64,000 nt of DNA, from positions 1-64,000 of the forward strand of contig CAJUKD010000005.1 of the NCBI GenBank assembly GCA_910587235.1, read 5' to 3'. Of the stretch, positions 7,264-16,459 are shown piece by piece; positions within the stretch are counted from its first letter, which is position 1, and every line of letters starts with the position of its first letter. Position numbers and translations under genes: made by a program. Under the pieces are notes generated by a model, which saw only the letters and a program-made list of their open reading frames with translations, searched no databases and had not been told where the DNA came from. The stretch comes from an uncultured Muribaculaceae bacterium. GTDB taxonomy: Bacteria > Bacteroidota > Bacteroidia > Bacteroidales > Muribaculaceae.

Positions 7264-9423
7264 ATGAAAAAAGCAATAGTCTACACCACCGCAGCCGCAT
7301 TGCTGACAGGCGCAGTGGCTTGTAACAAAAAAGCCGAAATGCATCAGAACCCATTCCTGACGGCCTACGACACGCCATACGAAATACCGCCTTTCGATAA
7401 AATCACCTACGACGACTACATGCCTGCTCTTGAGGCCGGAATCGCCGAAAACAAAGCTGAAATCGACTCCATAGTGGCGAATCCCGCAACTCCTGATTTC
7501 GAGAACACAATTCTGGCTCTCGACAACTCGGGACAGACACTGACAAAGGTGGTAATGGTATTCGGAGCACTCAATGAATCCAATTCCTCCGACGAGATGG
7601 TAGCCATAGCCGAGAAATTCTTCCCGGCTTATTCCGAATTCTCCGACGAAATGACGATGAACGACGCGCTTTTCGAACGCATAAAATATGTATACGACCG
7701 TCGTGACTCACTGGCTCCTGAAACCGACAGCCGCCGTCTTGTCGAAGAATATTACAAAAACTTCACACGCAACGGAGCTTTACTCGATGCAGAAAAAAAA
7801 GAAGAGCTTAAAAAAGTCAACACCGAACTGACAAACCTCTACCTACAGTTCAACAAAAATCTGCTTAACGCCACAAACGCCTTTGCCATCGTCGTCGACA
7901 ATCCCGAACGTCTGTCCGGCCTGCCTCAAAGCAGCATAGACCAGGCTGCCGCAGAAGCTAAAGAGCGCAAGCTCGGAGAAAGTAAATGGGTATTCACTCT
8001 TCATGCACCGAGCCGTCTGCCTCTGCTTCAGTTCGCCGACGACCGCGACCTTCGTCGCGAAATGTATGAGGGATATACAAACCTCGCATTCGGCGGAGAA
8101 TACGACAACACCGGCGTGATCAACAAAATTCTTGCCGCCCGCGCCCGCAAAGCCGAACTTCTGGGCTTTGAGAACTTCGGTGAATACTGCACCGACAAAG
8201 TTATGGCCAAAAACGTGGCCAATGCCGAGAATCTGCTCAAACAGATATGGTATCCGGCCGTAAACCGCGTAAAAGAAGAAGTCGCTGAAATGCAGGCTCT
8301 GGCCGACGCAGAAAACGCAGGCATAAAGATCGAACCTCAGGACTATTATTACTACGCCGAGAAAGTACGCAAGCAGAAATATGACCTCGACGAATCGAAA
8401 GTCCGCGAATACTTCGCACTCGACTCGGTGCGCAACGGCATATTCAACATGGCCGAACGCCTCTATGGAGTGAAATTCACCGAAATGAAAGATGCTCCAC
8501 GCTACTACGACGAAGTGACCGTCTACGACGTTACGGATGCCGCCACCGGCGAACACGTAGCAGTATTCATGACTGACTATTTCCCGCGTGCCTCAAAACG
8601 TCAGGGAGCATGGATGAGCGAGTTCAAAGGCTCGTGGATGAACCCCGACAGCACATGGTCGCGTCCTGTCATCTATAATGTCGGAAACTTCTCGCGCCCG
8701 ACAGCCGACGCCCCCGCGCTTCTGACCCTTGACGAAGTCGAAACCATGTTCCACGAATTCGGACACGGACTTCACGGCATGCTTGCCCGTGCCCGCTATC
8801 GCGGACAGGCCGGCACAAATGTCGACCGCGACTTCGTCGAACTCCCGTCCCAGATTCACGAACACTGGGCACTCGAACCCGAACTGCTGCGCAGCTACGC
8901 CCGTCATTACCGCACAGGCGAAGTGATTCCCGACAGCCTGATCGAACGCCTGCAGGCCGCATCGACCCACAACCAGGGATTCACCACCGCCGAACTCGTA
9001 GGAGCAGCACTTCTCGACCTGCAGTATGGCAAACTCAATCCCGAAGGCGACATCGACATCGCAGAATTTGAAAAACGCGTCGCCGACGAACTCGGCATGC
9101 CTGCCGAACTGACCTACCGCTACCGTTCGCCCTATTTCAAGCATGTGTTCGGAAGCGACGAATATGCGTCAGGCTACTACACATATCTCTGGGCAGAGGT
9201 TCTCGACTCCGACGGATTCGAGCTGTTCAAGGAAAAGGGCATCTTCGACCCCGAAACAGCACGCAAGTTCAAGGAAAACGTTCTTGAGAAAGGCGGCTCG
9301 GAAGACCCGATGACCCTTTATGTAAATTTCCGCGGACACGAACCGTCTGTCGACGCACTGCTGCGCAACAGAGGCCTAAAACCCGTTGCAAACGTCAACC
9401 TGAAATCGCACAGCGGCAAATAA
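7264..9423 (+). CDS. M3 family metallopeptidase, lipoprotein (peptidyl-dipeptidase-like)
   Basis: Zinc peptidase of the oligopeptidase A / peptidyl-dipeptidase Dcp family, 719 residues. The N-terminus is a lipoprotein signal with lipobox GAVAC (Cys20), so the enzyme should be anchored in the envelope rather than cytoplasmic. The zinc motif HEFGHGLH lies around residues 496-503, and the family's downstream Tyr/His-rich segment (RYRSPYFKHVF) is present. It likely cleaves short peptides in the periplasm. A perfect intrinsic terminator follows at 9485-9509. Confidence 0.92.
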   Translation: MKKAIVYTTAAALLTGAVACNKKAEMHQNPFLTAYDTPYEIPPFDKITYDDYMPALEAGIAENKAEIDSIVANPATPDFENTILALDNSGQTLTKVVMVFGALNESNSSDEMVAIAEKFFPAYSEFSDEMTMNDALFERIKYVYDRRDSLAPETDSRRLVEEYYKNFTRNGALLDAEKKEELKKVNTELTNLYLQFNKNLLNATNAFAIVVDNPERLSGLPQSSIDQAAAEAKERKLGESKWVFTLHAPSRLPLLQFADDRDLRREMYEGYTNLAFGGEYDNTGVINKILAARARKAELLGFENFGEYCTDKVMAKNVANAENLLKQIWYPAVNRVKEEVAEMQALADAENAGIKIEPQDYYYYAEKVRKQKYDLDESKVREYFALDSVRNGIFNMAERLYGVKFTEMKDAPRYYDEVTVYDVTDAATGEHVAVFMTDYFPRASKRQGAWMSEFKGSWMNPDSTWSRPVIYNVGNFSRPTADAPALLTLDEVETMFHEFGHGLHGMLARARYRGQAGTNVDRDFVELPSQIHEHWALEPELLRSYARHYRTGEVIPDSLIERLQAASTHNQGFTTAELVGAALLDLQYGKLNPEGDIDIAEFEKRVADELGMPAELTYRYRSPYFKHVFGSDEYASGYYTYLWAEVLDSDGFELFKEKGIFDPETARKFKENVLEKGGSEDPMTLYVNFRGHEPSVDALLRNRGLKPVANVNLKSHSGK

Positions 9424-9484
9424 ATAAAATCAGATAAGCCGCATAAGCAAGGCTTCGCCATATATACCGTCGGGATTCCGGTTC

Positions 9485-9515
9485 AAAAAACCGCTCCCGG
9501 CGGTTTTTTATTTTA
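9485..9515 (+). terminator. Intrinsic terminator after the M3 peptidase gene
   Basis: Arms AAAAAACCGC (9485-9494) and GCGGTTTTTT (9500-9509) pair perfectly around loop TCCCG, then ATTTTATT. Confidence 0.85.
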
Positions 9516-9534
9516 TTATTATGAAGCAAAAACG

Positions 9535-9542
9535 TATCTTTG
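9535..9542 (+). promoter_or_regulatory. -7 box of the exoA operon
   Basis: TATCTTTG, 28 bases before the exoA ATG and just after the upstream terminator. No clear TTTG is seen at the expected upstream spacing. Confidence 0.55.
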
Positions 9543-9570
9543 TAGATAGCTTTAACCAACGATAAGACCG

Positions 9571-10329
9571 ATGATGAAATTCATATCCTGGAATGTCAAC
9601 GGCCTGCGGGCCGCCGACAACAAGGGCTTCCGGGAAATTTTCCGGGATTTTGACGCCGATTTCTTCTGCGTTCAGGAAACCAAGCTCCGCGAAGGCCAGA
9701 TCGACATGCAGTTCGATGGCTATAAATCATGGTGGGACTACGCCGACCGCCCCGGATATTCAGGAACAGCCATATTCTCACGCCATGAACCGCTGTCGGT
9801 AAAATACGGAATAGGCGTCGACGTCCACGACCATGAAGGCCGTGCCGTGACACTCGAATATCCCGACTTTTTTCTTGTCTGCGTCTATACGCCAAATTCC
9901 CAGGACGGTCTGGCACGCCTGCCATACCGCATGGACTGGGAAAACTGCTTTCTTGAATACGTCAAAAGCCTCGACTGTCTGAAACCGGTGATAATATGCG
10001 GCGACCTCAACGTGGCCCACAAGGAGATAGATCTTGCCAACCCTAAAGCCAACAGACAAAGTGCAGGATTCTCCGACGAGGAACGCAACGCATTCTCCCG
10101 ACTACTCGACGCCGGATTCACCGATTCTTTCCGCCATCTTCATCCGGATACGACCCAAGTCTACAGCTGGTGGAGCTATCGCGGCCGCGCCAGAGAAAAG
10201 AATGTGGGATGGCGCATAGACTACTTCGTAGTTTCCCGACGGCTGGCAGAACGAATCTCCGTCGCCGACATCCATTGCGACATAAAAGGCTCGGACCACT
10301 GCCCTGTCGAACTGATTTTGAACGACTGA
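9571..10329 (+). CDS. xth: Exodeoxyribonuclease III
   Basis: AP endonuclease / 3'-5' exonuclease of base-excision repair, 252 residues. Family motifs are in order: ISWNVNGLRA near the N-terminus, the catalytic Glu in CVQETKLREG, the Asp/Asn pair in CGDLNVAHKEIDL, the WWSYRGRAREKNVGWRID segment and the C-terminal SDHCPV with the catalytic His. Tandem ATG codons open the gene (9571 and 9574). It begins a tight rightward operon: radA starts 9 bases after its stop, followed by an AAA ATPase and dnaB. Confidence 0.95.
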   Translation: MMKFISWNVNGLRAADNKGFREIFRDFDADFFCVQETKLREGQIDMQFDGYKSWWDYADRPGYSGTAIFSRHEPLSVKYGIGVDVHDHEGRAVTLEYPDFFLVCVYTPNSQDGLARLPYRMDWENCFLEYVKSLDCLKPVIICGDLNVAHKEIDLANPKANRQSAGFSDEERNAFSRLLDAGFTDSFRHLHPDTTQVYSWWSYRGRAREKNVGWRIDYFVVSRRLAERISVADIHCDIKGSDHCPVELILND

Positions 10330-10338
10330 CCAGAGCTT

Positions 10339-11724
10339 ATGGCCAAAACAAAAATCAAGACAGCCTGGTTCTGCACTGCCTGCGGAGCCGACTCGCCCAA
10401 ATGGGCCGGACGGTGCCCGGCATGCGGCGAGTGGGGAACGCTTGTCGAAGAACGCGTATCAACACCGGCATCCGCCGCTACCGGCAGCAATGCCGGATAC
10501 AATCACCGCCATGCTCCGGCAGGACGCCCGCGTGCTGTCAACGACATAGAAGTGACTGAAGAACCCCGAGTGCTGATGCCCGGACGAGAACTCAACCGGG
10601 TGCTCGGCGGTGGACTCGTTCGAGGCTCTATAATCCTGCTCGGCGGCGAACCCGGCATAGGCAAATCAACCCTTATTCTGCAAAGCCTTCTCGGTCTTCC
10701 AAAAGGCACAATACTTTACGTATCAGGAGAAGAAAGCGCCACACAACTCAAACTCCGCGCCGAACGCATAGGCCGCGGAAGCGACAACCTTCTGATAGCC
10801 TGCGAAACATCGCTCGAACACATATTCACACACATAGAAAATACCGCACCCGACATCCTGGTGGTCGACTCCATCCAGACCATAGCCACCGACACAATCG
10901 ACTCATCGGCCGGCTCTGTCAGTCAGGTGCGTGAATGCGCGGCAGCTCTACAGCGCTACGCGAAAGAAAGCGGAGTGCCCGTGATTCTAATAGGGCACAT
11001 AAACAAGGACGGAGCCATTGCCGGCCCGAAAGTCCTGGAACATATCGTCGACGCCGTCCTCCAGTTCGAAGGCGACCGCCAGCACATGTACCGCATACTG
11101 CGAGCCATCAAGAACCGATTCGGTTCCACGGCCGAACTCGGCATCTACGAAATGATACAGCGCGGGCTGCGGGAAGTCGCCAATCCCTCCGAACTGCTTA
11201 TGTCAACCACTTCGGGCGACCTCTCGGGTGTAAGTGTCGGAGTGACAGTCGAAGGCATGCGCCCATTTCTTATCGAGGTGCAGGCATTGGTAAGCACAGC
11301 TGCCTACGGCACCCCGCAGCGCTCGGTTACAGGATTCGATGCCAGACGCATGAACATGCTGCTGGCCGTACTTGAAAAGCGCGCCGGATTCAAGCTTGCG
11401 CAAAAAGACGTATTCCTAAACATCGCAGGCGGCCTGCGTGTCAACGATCCGGCTCTGGACCTTGCCGTTATCGCTGCAATATTGTCGAGCAATGTCGACA
11501 TGACAATTCCGGCCGGCTTCTGCCTGGCCGGAGAAGTAGGGCTTTCGGGCGAACTGCGTCCGGTAGTCCGAATAGACCAACGCATAGCCGAAGCCGAAAA
11601 ACTCGGCATGACCGACATACTTGTACCCGACGGAAGCCTCAAAGGCATTGATACCGGCAAGCTCAAGATAAAAGTCCACACCGCCGCCCGCGTCGACAAG
11701 GCATTCCGCATTCTCTTCGCTTAA
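10339..11724 (+). CDS. radA: DNA repair protein RadA/Sms
   Basis: A 461-residue RecA-related branch-migration protein. The N-terminal C4 zinc finger uses Cys12, Cys15, Cys26 and Cys29. Walker A is GEPGIGKST (about 103-111). The RadA-specific KNRFG motif is at about 258-262, and the C-terminal third is the Lon-protease-like domain (VFLNIAGGLRVNDPALDLA). It lies 9 bases after exoA and 27 bases before the AAA/DUF4435 gene, so repair and replication genes are co-transcribed. Confidence 0.96.
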   Translation: MAKTKIKTAWFCTACGADSPKWAGRCPACGEWGTLVEERVSTPASAATGSNAGYNHRHAPAGRPRAVNDIEVTEEPRVLMPGRELNRVLGGGLVRGSIILLGGEPGIGKSTLILQSLLGLPKGTILYVSGEESATQLKLRAERIGRGSDNLLIACETSLEHIFTHIENTAPDILVVDSIQTIATDTIDSSAGSVSQVRECAAALQRYAKESGVPVILIGHINKDGAIAGPKVLEHIVDAVLQFEGDRQHMYRILRAIKNRFGSTAELGIYEMIQRGLREVANPSELLMSTTSGDLSGVSVGVTVEGMRPFLIEVQALVSTAAYGTPQRSVTGFDARRMNMLLAVLEKRAGFKLAQKDVFLNIAGGLRVNDPALDLAVIAAILSSNVDMTIPAGFCLAGEVGLSGELRPVVRIDQRIAEAEKLGMTDILVPDGSLKGIDTGKLKIKVHTAARVDKAFRILFA

Positions 11725-11751
11725 ACCACATATAAACACTCTCCCCTGATA

Positions 11752-13338
11752 ATGGATATAACCCTGCCTCCACGTATATCTTCAAGCGGAAAACCGACCG
11801 AAACATTAAAAATCGGTGCCGGCGAACGCCGTCTTATCGTCATAGGTGCAAACGGCGCAGGAAAGACGCGCTTCACCGCCCGCATTGTGGCCGACCTGAA
11901 AGCACGGTCGCTGTGCCTGAGCGCATTGGCAGGCATCTATAAGCCATGCCCTCCCGAACGCGAGCCGGCGCCATCGTCGCTGGAATCGCGTCTGGCACCG
12001 GAAGTCTGCGCCGACCAGTTCCGACGCGGAAATTCGACCGAACTGGATCTGCTGCTTGCCCAGCTGCTCCACGACGAAATGTCGAACCTTATGGCCTACA
12101 AAATGGTACGCGCCGACCATCCCGACGCCGAGCTGCGCCCTACCCGCCTCGACCGCGTAATCGAACTCTGGCGTGAAGTCTTTCCGAACAACCGCGTGCT
12201 CCTCGAATCCGGAAAAATCCTATTCGGACGCGGACTCGACAACGACACCTACCCGGCCATACGCCTCTCCGACGGCGAACGCGCCGTGCTCTACTATTCC
12301 GGAGCAATACTCTACGCTCCGTCGAAAGCCGTAGTGTTCGTAGATTCGCCGGAAATGTTTCTGCATCCTACTGTAGCCATATCGCTGTGGAACAGGCTTG
12401 AGATGATGCGCCCTGACTGCACATTCTGCTACACGACACACGACACGGAATTCGCATCCTCCCGCACCGGAGCACCCGTAATATGGGTTCGCGACTTCTC
12501 GCCCTCGGCCAAAGCATGGGACTACGAGATTCTGCCTATGCAGACAGGAATTCCTCAGGAACTGTATATGGCTCTTGTAGGCTCCCGTAAACCTATACTT
12601 TTTATCGAAGGCGACGGACGCCGCTCTATCGACGGACGCCTCTACCCTTTGATTTTTCCGGATTTCACTGTCACTTCCCTCGGCAGTTGCAACAAAGTCA
12701 TAGAAGCCACACGCACATTCCGCGACCTGTCGGCACTGCACAAGATGGATTCGTTCGGAATAGTAGACCGCGACCGTCGCGACGACCACGAAGTAGCATA
12801 TCTGCGCGGAAAGAATGTAATGGTTCCCGATGTGGCTGAAATAGAAAACATGCTGATGCTCGAAGACGTGGTGCGCGCCATGGCGCGGGCTGCAGGAAAA
12901 GACGACAGCCGTGTATTCGCCAAAGTGCGCAAGGCCATCGTCGCACAGTTCAAGGCCGATCTGCACCAGCAGGCACTTCTTCATACCCGCCACAGGGTGA
13001 AACGCACCCTCGAATACCGCGCCGACGCACGTTTCGGCTCAATAGGCGAACTCGAAGCACACCTGACAGAACTGATCGCCGAACTCGATGCACGCAAACT
13101 TTACGAAAATATATGCCGGCGTTTCAACGACCTTGTGAACAGTTCAGACTATAACGGAATCCTGAAAGTCTACAACCAGAAGTCAATGCTCGCCACCAGC
13201 AACGTGGCCCCCCTCTGCGGATTCAAGAACCGCGATGAATACATCGACGGAATAATACGCCTGCTGCGCTCGCGACAGGCGGAAGCCGCAAACATACGCA
13301 TAGCCGTACGCCGTTGCCTCGGCCTGCCAGAACAATAA
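11752..13338 (+). CDS. AAA ATPase with C-terminal DUF4435/TOPRIM-like region (OLD-like)
   Basis: A 528-residue protein with an ABC/SMC-type ATPase half and a nuclease-like half. Walker A is GANGAGKT at 32-39; Walker B with the acidic pair is VVFVDSPEMFLHP near 194-206; an H-loop TTHD is near 227. The second half has FIEGDGR (about 285), VDRDRRDD (about 341) and EIENMLML, the acidic pattern of DUF4435/TOPRIM-like regions in OLD-family nucleases. Proteins of this build act in DNA processing or phage defence; this one sits between radA and dnaB with spacings of 27 and 17 bases, pointing to a chromosomal DNA-repair role. The function is not established. Confidence 0.75.
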   Translation: MDITLPPRISSSGKPTETLKIGAGERRLIVIGANGAGKTRFTARIVADLKARSLCLSALAGIYKPCPPEREPAPSSLESRLAPEVCADQFRRGNSTELDLLLAQLLHDEMSNLMAYKMVRADHPDAELRPTRLDRVIELWREVFPNNRVLLESGKILFGRGLDNDTYPAIRLSDGERAVLYYSGAILYAPSKAVVFVDSPEMFLHPTVAISLWNRLEMMRPDCTFCYTTHDTEFASSRTGAPVIWVRDFSPSAKAWDYEILPMQTGIPQELYMALVGSRKPILFIEGDGRRSIDGRLYPLIFPDFTVTSLGSCNKVIEATRTFRDLSALHKMDSFGIVDRDRRDDHEVAYLRGKNVMVPDVAEIENMLMLEDVVRAMARAAGKDDSRVFAKVRKAIVAQFKADLHQQALLHTRHRVKRTLEYRADARFGSIGELEAHLTELIAELDARKLYENICRRFNDLVNSSDYNGILKVYNQKSMLATSNVAPLCGFKNRDEYIDGIIRLLRSRQAEAANIRIAVRRCLGLPEQ

Positions 13339-13355
13339 AAAAGCAAAGCGAAAAA

Positions 13356-14960
13356 ATGGAATTCAACTCCCAGTCAAATAATAAACGAGGAAATAATTTC
13401 CGACGTCGCGACGGAGGCGCCGACTCCGTGCTGCCCGACGTCGCAGGTCGTCTTGTGCCGCGCGACACCGAAATAGAAGCCGCCGTACTGGGCGCACTGA
13501 TGCTTGAAAAAGACGCTTATACTCTTGTATGCGACATACTGAAGCCTGAAAGTTTCTACGAACCACGGCATCAGCGTATCTACGAGGCAATACAGAGCCT
13601 CGGCGCAGCACAGCGCCCTATCGACATGCTGACCGTCATAGAACAGCTCAGGCAGAACGATGACCTCGATAAAGTCGATGGCGCACCTTACATCGTGTCG
13701 CTCACATCGAACGTGGCCTCGGCGGCGCACATAGAATTCCACTCGCGCATCGTAGCCCAGAAATATCTCGCCCGCGAACTTATAAGCTTCGCCACACAGG
13801 TCGAGAACCTCGCTTTCGACGAAAGCAACGATATCGACGACCTCCTGCAGGAAGCCGAGGCAAAACTGTTCGAGATTTCTCAGCGAAACGTAAAGAAAGA
13901 AGTAACCCAGATCGACCCGGTCATATCCCAGGCCGTCGAACAAATACAGGTCGCGGCAAACCGCGCCTCCGGTCTTTCCGGTCTGGAATCCGGCTATCAC
14001 GATCTCGACAAGATAACGTCGGGATGGCAGAATTCCGACCTTGTCATCATTGCAGCCCGCCCTGCCATGGGTAAAACCGCTTTCGTGCTTTCGATGGCAA
14101 AAAACATGGCCGTGAATTTCAATACGCCCATAGCGATATTCTCGCTCGAAATGAGCAACCTGCAGCTCGTAAACCGTTTGATTTCCAATGTATGCGAAAT
14201 CGAAGGTTCAAAAATCAAATCCGGCGACCTGTCGCCTATGGAGTGGAATCAGCTGATGGTAAGGCTGAAACAACTCAACGGCGCACCGCTGTTTATCGAC
14301 GATACCCCCTCGCTGTCGGTGCTCGAGTTGCGCACCAAAGCACGCCGCCTTGTGCGCGAGCATAAAGTGAAAATGATAATTATCGACTACCTGCAGCTTA
14401 TGAATGCCTCCGGCATGAAATTCGGATCACGCGAGCAGGAAGTCAGCATGATATCGCGCTCTCTGAAACAGCTGGCAAAAGAACTGAATATACCCATCGT
14501 GGCACTCTCGCAGCTCAACCGTTCGGTGGAATCACGTTCAGAAACAAACAAGCGCCCGCAGCTTTCCGACCTCCGCGAATCCGGAGCCATCGAACAGGAC
14601 GCCGACATGGTGTGCTTCATCCACCGTCCGGAATATTATCTCAAGTCATCGACCGACGCTTCCGGCGCCGACATACGCGGAAAAGCCGAATTCATAATAG
14701 CCAAGCACCGAAGCGGCGCTGTCGGCGACGTCGATATGCGCTTCCGTGCCGCTTTCGCACGCTTCGAGAACTGGATTGCCGAAGCACCCGAGAGCGGCTT
14801 CGGCTACAGCCGCCGTGCCGCCCGCGACAACGACGAAAACGCTCCCGTAGCTGCTGCCGCAGCCGTAGGAGCTTCAACGCCGGAAAACGCGGGGGCTGAC
14901 ATTGCCCCGAATTCCGACTTTCTCAAACCTGCCGCAGCCGGCGAGGAATCGCCGTTCTGA
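13356..14960 (+). CDS. dnaB: Replicative DNA helicase DnaB
   Basis: Hexameric 5'-3' helicase at the replication fork, 534 residues. The N-terminal DnaB domain (EIEAAVLGALMLEKDAY) comes first, then the RecA-like motor with Walker A ARPAMGKTA at about 233-242, Walker B IIIDYLQLM, and the later SQLNRSVE and SDLRESGAIEQDAD motifs. A disordered, Ala-rich C-terminal tail (about 495-534) extends past the domain. ATG 13356 is chosen over an in-frame codon 42 bases upstream because the latter overlaps the preceding gene. No intein is present. It ends convergently with the 88-residue gene at 14974. Confidence 0.96.
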   Translation: MEFNSQSNNKRGNNFRRRDGGADSVLPDVAGRLVPRDTEIEAAVLGALMLEKDAYTLVCDILKPESFYEPRHQRIYEAIQSLGAAQRPIDMLTVIEQLRQNDDLDKVDGAPYIVSLTSNVASAAHIEFHSRIVAQKYLARELISFATQVENLAFDESNDIDDLLQEAEAKLFEISQRNVKKEVTQIDPVISQAVEQIQVAANRASGLSGLESGYHDLDKITSGWQNSDLVIIAARPAMGKTAFVLSMAKNMAVNFNTPIAIFSLEMSNLQLVNRLISNVCEIEGSKIKSGDLSPMEWNQLMVRLKQLNGAPLFIDDTPSLSVLELRTKARRLVREHKVKMIIIDYLQLMNASGMKFGSREQEVSMISRSLKQLAKELNIPIVALSQLNRSVESRSETNKRPQLSDLRESGAIEQDADMVCFIHRPEYYLKSSTDASGADIRGKAEFIIAKHRSGAVGDVDMRFRAAFARFENWIAEAPESGFGYSRRAARDNDENAPVAAAAAVGASTPENAGADIAPNSDFLKPAAAGEESPF

Positions 14961-14973
14961 AAGCACGTCGTTA

Positions 14974-15240
14974 TTACCTGCGGCGACGTCCGCGCATAAG
15001 CTTGGAAACGCGCTTTATAAGCTTGAAGCCAAGTATGGCGTATTCGGCATAGCTGAACGCGCCCATCACGCGCCCGACAAGCGACGTCGAACCGGTCAGA
15101 CGCTGAGGCATACGGCGATATTGCTCCGTCAAGGCATTGAGCCTGTATTTTTCAATCTCTACACGTGCTCCGACAAGTGCGCGACGATAGCGTAGCTCGT
15201 CGAGCGTATAGCCTTTCCACTGTTCATTGTTCGCTATCAT
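14974..15240 (-). CDS. Small basic protein, last gene of envelope operon (YqjK-like position)
   Basis: An 88-residue, strongly basic protein (pI clearly high: ends RGRRRR). It begins MIANNEQWKGYTLDELRYRRA, then has an amphipathic helix and a short hydrophobic patch near residues 55-65. The family is not recognised. ATG at 15240 overlaps the stop of the holin-like gene (17-base overlap), indicating coupling, and is preferred over a Met 13 codons upstream. The order YtxH-YtxH-holin-like-basic protein parallels the E. coli yqjD-yqjE-yqjK group, where YqjK is also a small basic protein; the parallel is inferred from layout only. Confidence 0.7.
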   Translation of the reverse strand: MIANNEQWKGYTLDELRYRRALVGARVEIEKYRLNALTEQYRRMPQRLTGSTSLVGRVMGAFSYAEYAILGFKLIKRVSKLMRGRRRR

Positions 15241-15613
15241 TGCTTTTCTGCGTTTCCGCTTCTTTAGGAGGTTCGACAATCAGACGGCTTATGAATCGCG
15301 CTATAGGATCGAAAATCAGTTTCTGGCGGAACACGACAAGCAGCACGAACAGAATCACATAGAAACCGGCAATATAGACGTATGCCCACATCGGATGCGA
15401 TATGGTCGATGCCAGCATGTGGCCGACACCTATCGATATGAATATAAGCGCCACCATTCCGACTATTATCATCAGGGCATAAAATGTGAGCGCCGACAGC
15501 AACAGGGTCAGTTTCTCGGCGGCATTCAGGCGCGCATCCTCAAGGCGCAGCTTGACATAACGCGTCACACCGGCCGTCAAGGCTTTCAGCCCCGATGTCG
15601 TTTCATTGTCCAT
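15224..15613 (-). CDS. Phage-holin-like (YqjE-type) membrane protein
   Basis: A 129-residue protein with an N-terminal amphipathic helix (residues 5-33) and two long membrane segments (about 36-62 and 75-97), ending in a charged, Glu-rich tail. This fits the Phage_holin_3_6 / YqjE family of inner-membrane proteins, which in chromosomes are stress-linked envelope proteins, not lysis holins. It sits 86 bases downstream of the YtxH pair and overlaps the next gene. Confidence 0.8.
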   Translation of the reverse strand: MDNETTSGLKALTAGVTRYVKLRLEDARLNAAEKLTLLLSALTFYALMIIVGMVALIFISIGVGHMLASTISHPMWAYVYIAGFYVILFVLLVVFRQKLIFDPIARFISRLIVEPPKEAETQKSNDSEQ

Positions 15614-15699
15614 AATACATAATGTGTGAATAGCGACGGCGCGCGACGACGTCGTCTTACCGTCATGTCGCGCGCCGCCCCGTATTGGTATAAATATCT

Positions 15700-15891
15700 T
15701 TATTTGTTCTTCTCCACCTCCGAAGCGATAATCTCGACGAGTTCGTCGACACGTGCGGTAGGCAGAATGCCGCGTTTCTGAAGAATCAGACGAATACGGT
15801 CGCGGAGTTCAGGTCCCGTGGTCGGGGTCAGAAGGGCTGCGGCGCCGGCACCCACCAGCGCACCCAACAGAAATGTAGCAAAACCTCTCAT
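15700..15891 (-). CDS. YtxH-like small membrane protein (copy 2)
   Basis: 63 residues: an N-terminal glycine-zipper membrane helix (FLLGALVGAGAAALLTPTTG) followed by a charged amphipathic helix ending VEKNK. This is the YtxH-type arrangement, in which a single TM anchor precedes an Ala/Glu/Lys-rich tail. It is a diverged paralogue of the gene just upstream (shared GALVGA.AALL.P...G.E.RD.IR pattern) and starts only 3 bases after it. Confidence 0.8.
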   Translation of the reverse strand: MRGFATFLLGALVGAGAAALLTPTTGPELRDRIRLILQKRGILPTARVDELVEIIASEVEKNK

Positions 15892-15894
15892 AAT

Positions 15895-16098
15895 TTACTT
15901 AACGTCTTTGATTTCTTCTGCAATCTGGTCGGCGAGTTCATTAAGATCCCGCTCCTTGATATTGGGAACATGCGATTTGATGAAATCACGGATGGCATCG
16001 CGGGTTTCACTACCGCTTTGGGGAGCAAGAAGAAGTGCGGCTGCAGCACCTACAAGAGCACCGCCAAGTGCGGCTGCGATCAGGGGAAAAGCTTTCAT
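15895..16098 (-). CDS. YtxH-like small membrane protein (copy 1)
   Basis: 67 residues with a membrane helix at the N-terminus (AALGGALVGAAAALLLAPQ) and a soluble helix (SGSETRDAIRDFIKSH ... EEIKDVK). First gene of a four-gene leftward group. The leader begins about 140 bases upstream at a TACCTTTG box (16253-16246), preceded by a perfect 12-base palindrome. Proteins of this type are general-stress envelope proteins in other bacteria; the role here is inferred. Confidence 0.8.
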   Translation of the reverse strand: MKAFPLIAAALGGALVGAAAALLLAPQSGSETRDAIRDFIKSHVPNIKERDLNELADQIAEEIKDVK

Positions 16099-16459
16099 TG
16101 TCGTAAGATTTTAGTTATGTCTGTTTCTTTTGTCTGTAATATGCGATACTCTGCCTCAGCATCCGCATCGCTTAACTTACAACGCCCGAAGTTAACCAAA
16201 AGTTCTTACAAATCCAAATTACTTTTTCAAGGCTCTGCCATATAACAAAGGTACATGCCGCGGCATACCATAATTTATTTCATCAATATATTGCGGCCGG
16301 TAGCCTCAGGGCAATACAGGCTCTTGCCGAAGGTAATATCAGGATTGCAACAACTGTACCAACCGACATTCTCCCATACGGAAATACAGCGGAGAAGAAA
16401 CAAAAAAGCCATCGTGCCCCAGGGCATAATGACTTCTGTAAATTTAAGTTGTAGCTAAA
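16099..16459. other. Intergenic region with ytxH promoter
   Basis: No gene seen. It holds the leader and promoter of the leftward ytxH group and, further right, the 3' flank of the lipoprotein gene at 16460. No terminator hairpin with a T run is evident. Confidence 0.5.
16246..16266 (-). promoter_or_regulatory. ytxH-group promoter with palindromic operator
   Basis: Minus-strand -7 box TACCTTTG (16253-16246). Immediately upstream lies the 12-base perfect palindrome ATGCCGCGGCAT (16255-16266), in the -7/-33 spacer. No clear TTTG is seen upstream, consistent with a regulated promoter. Confidence 0.5.
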
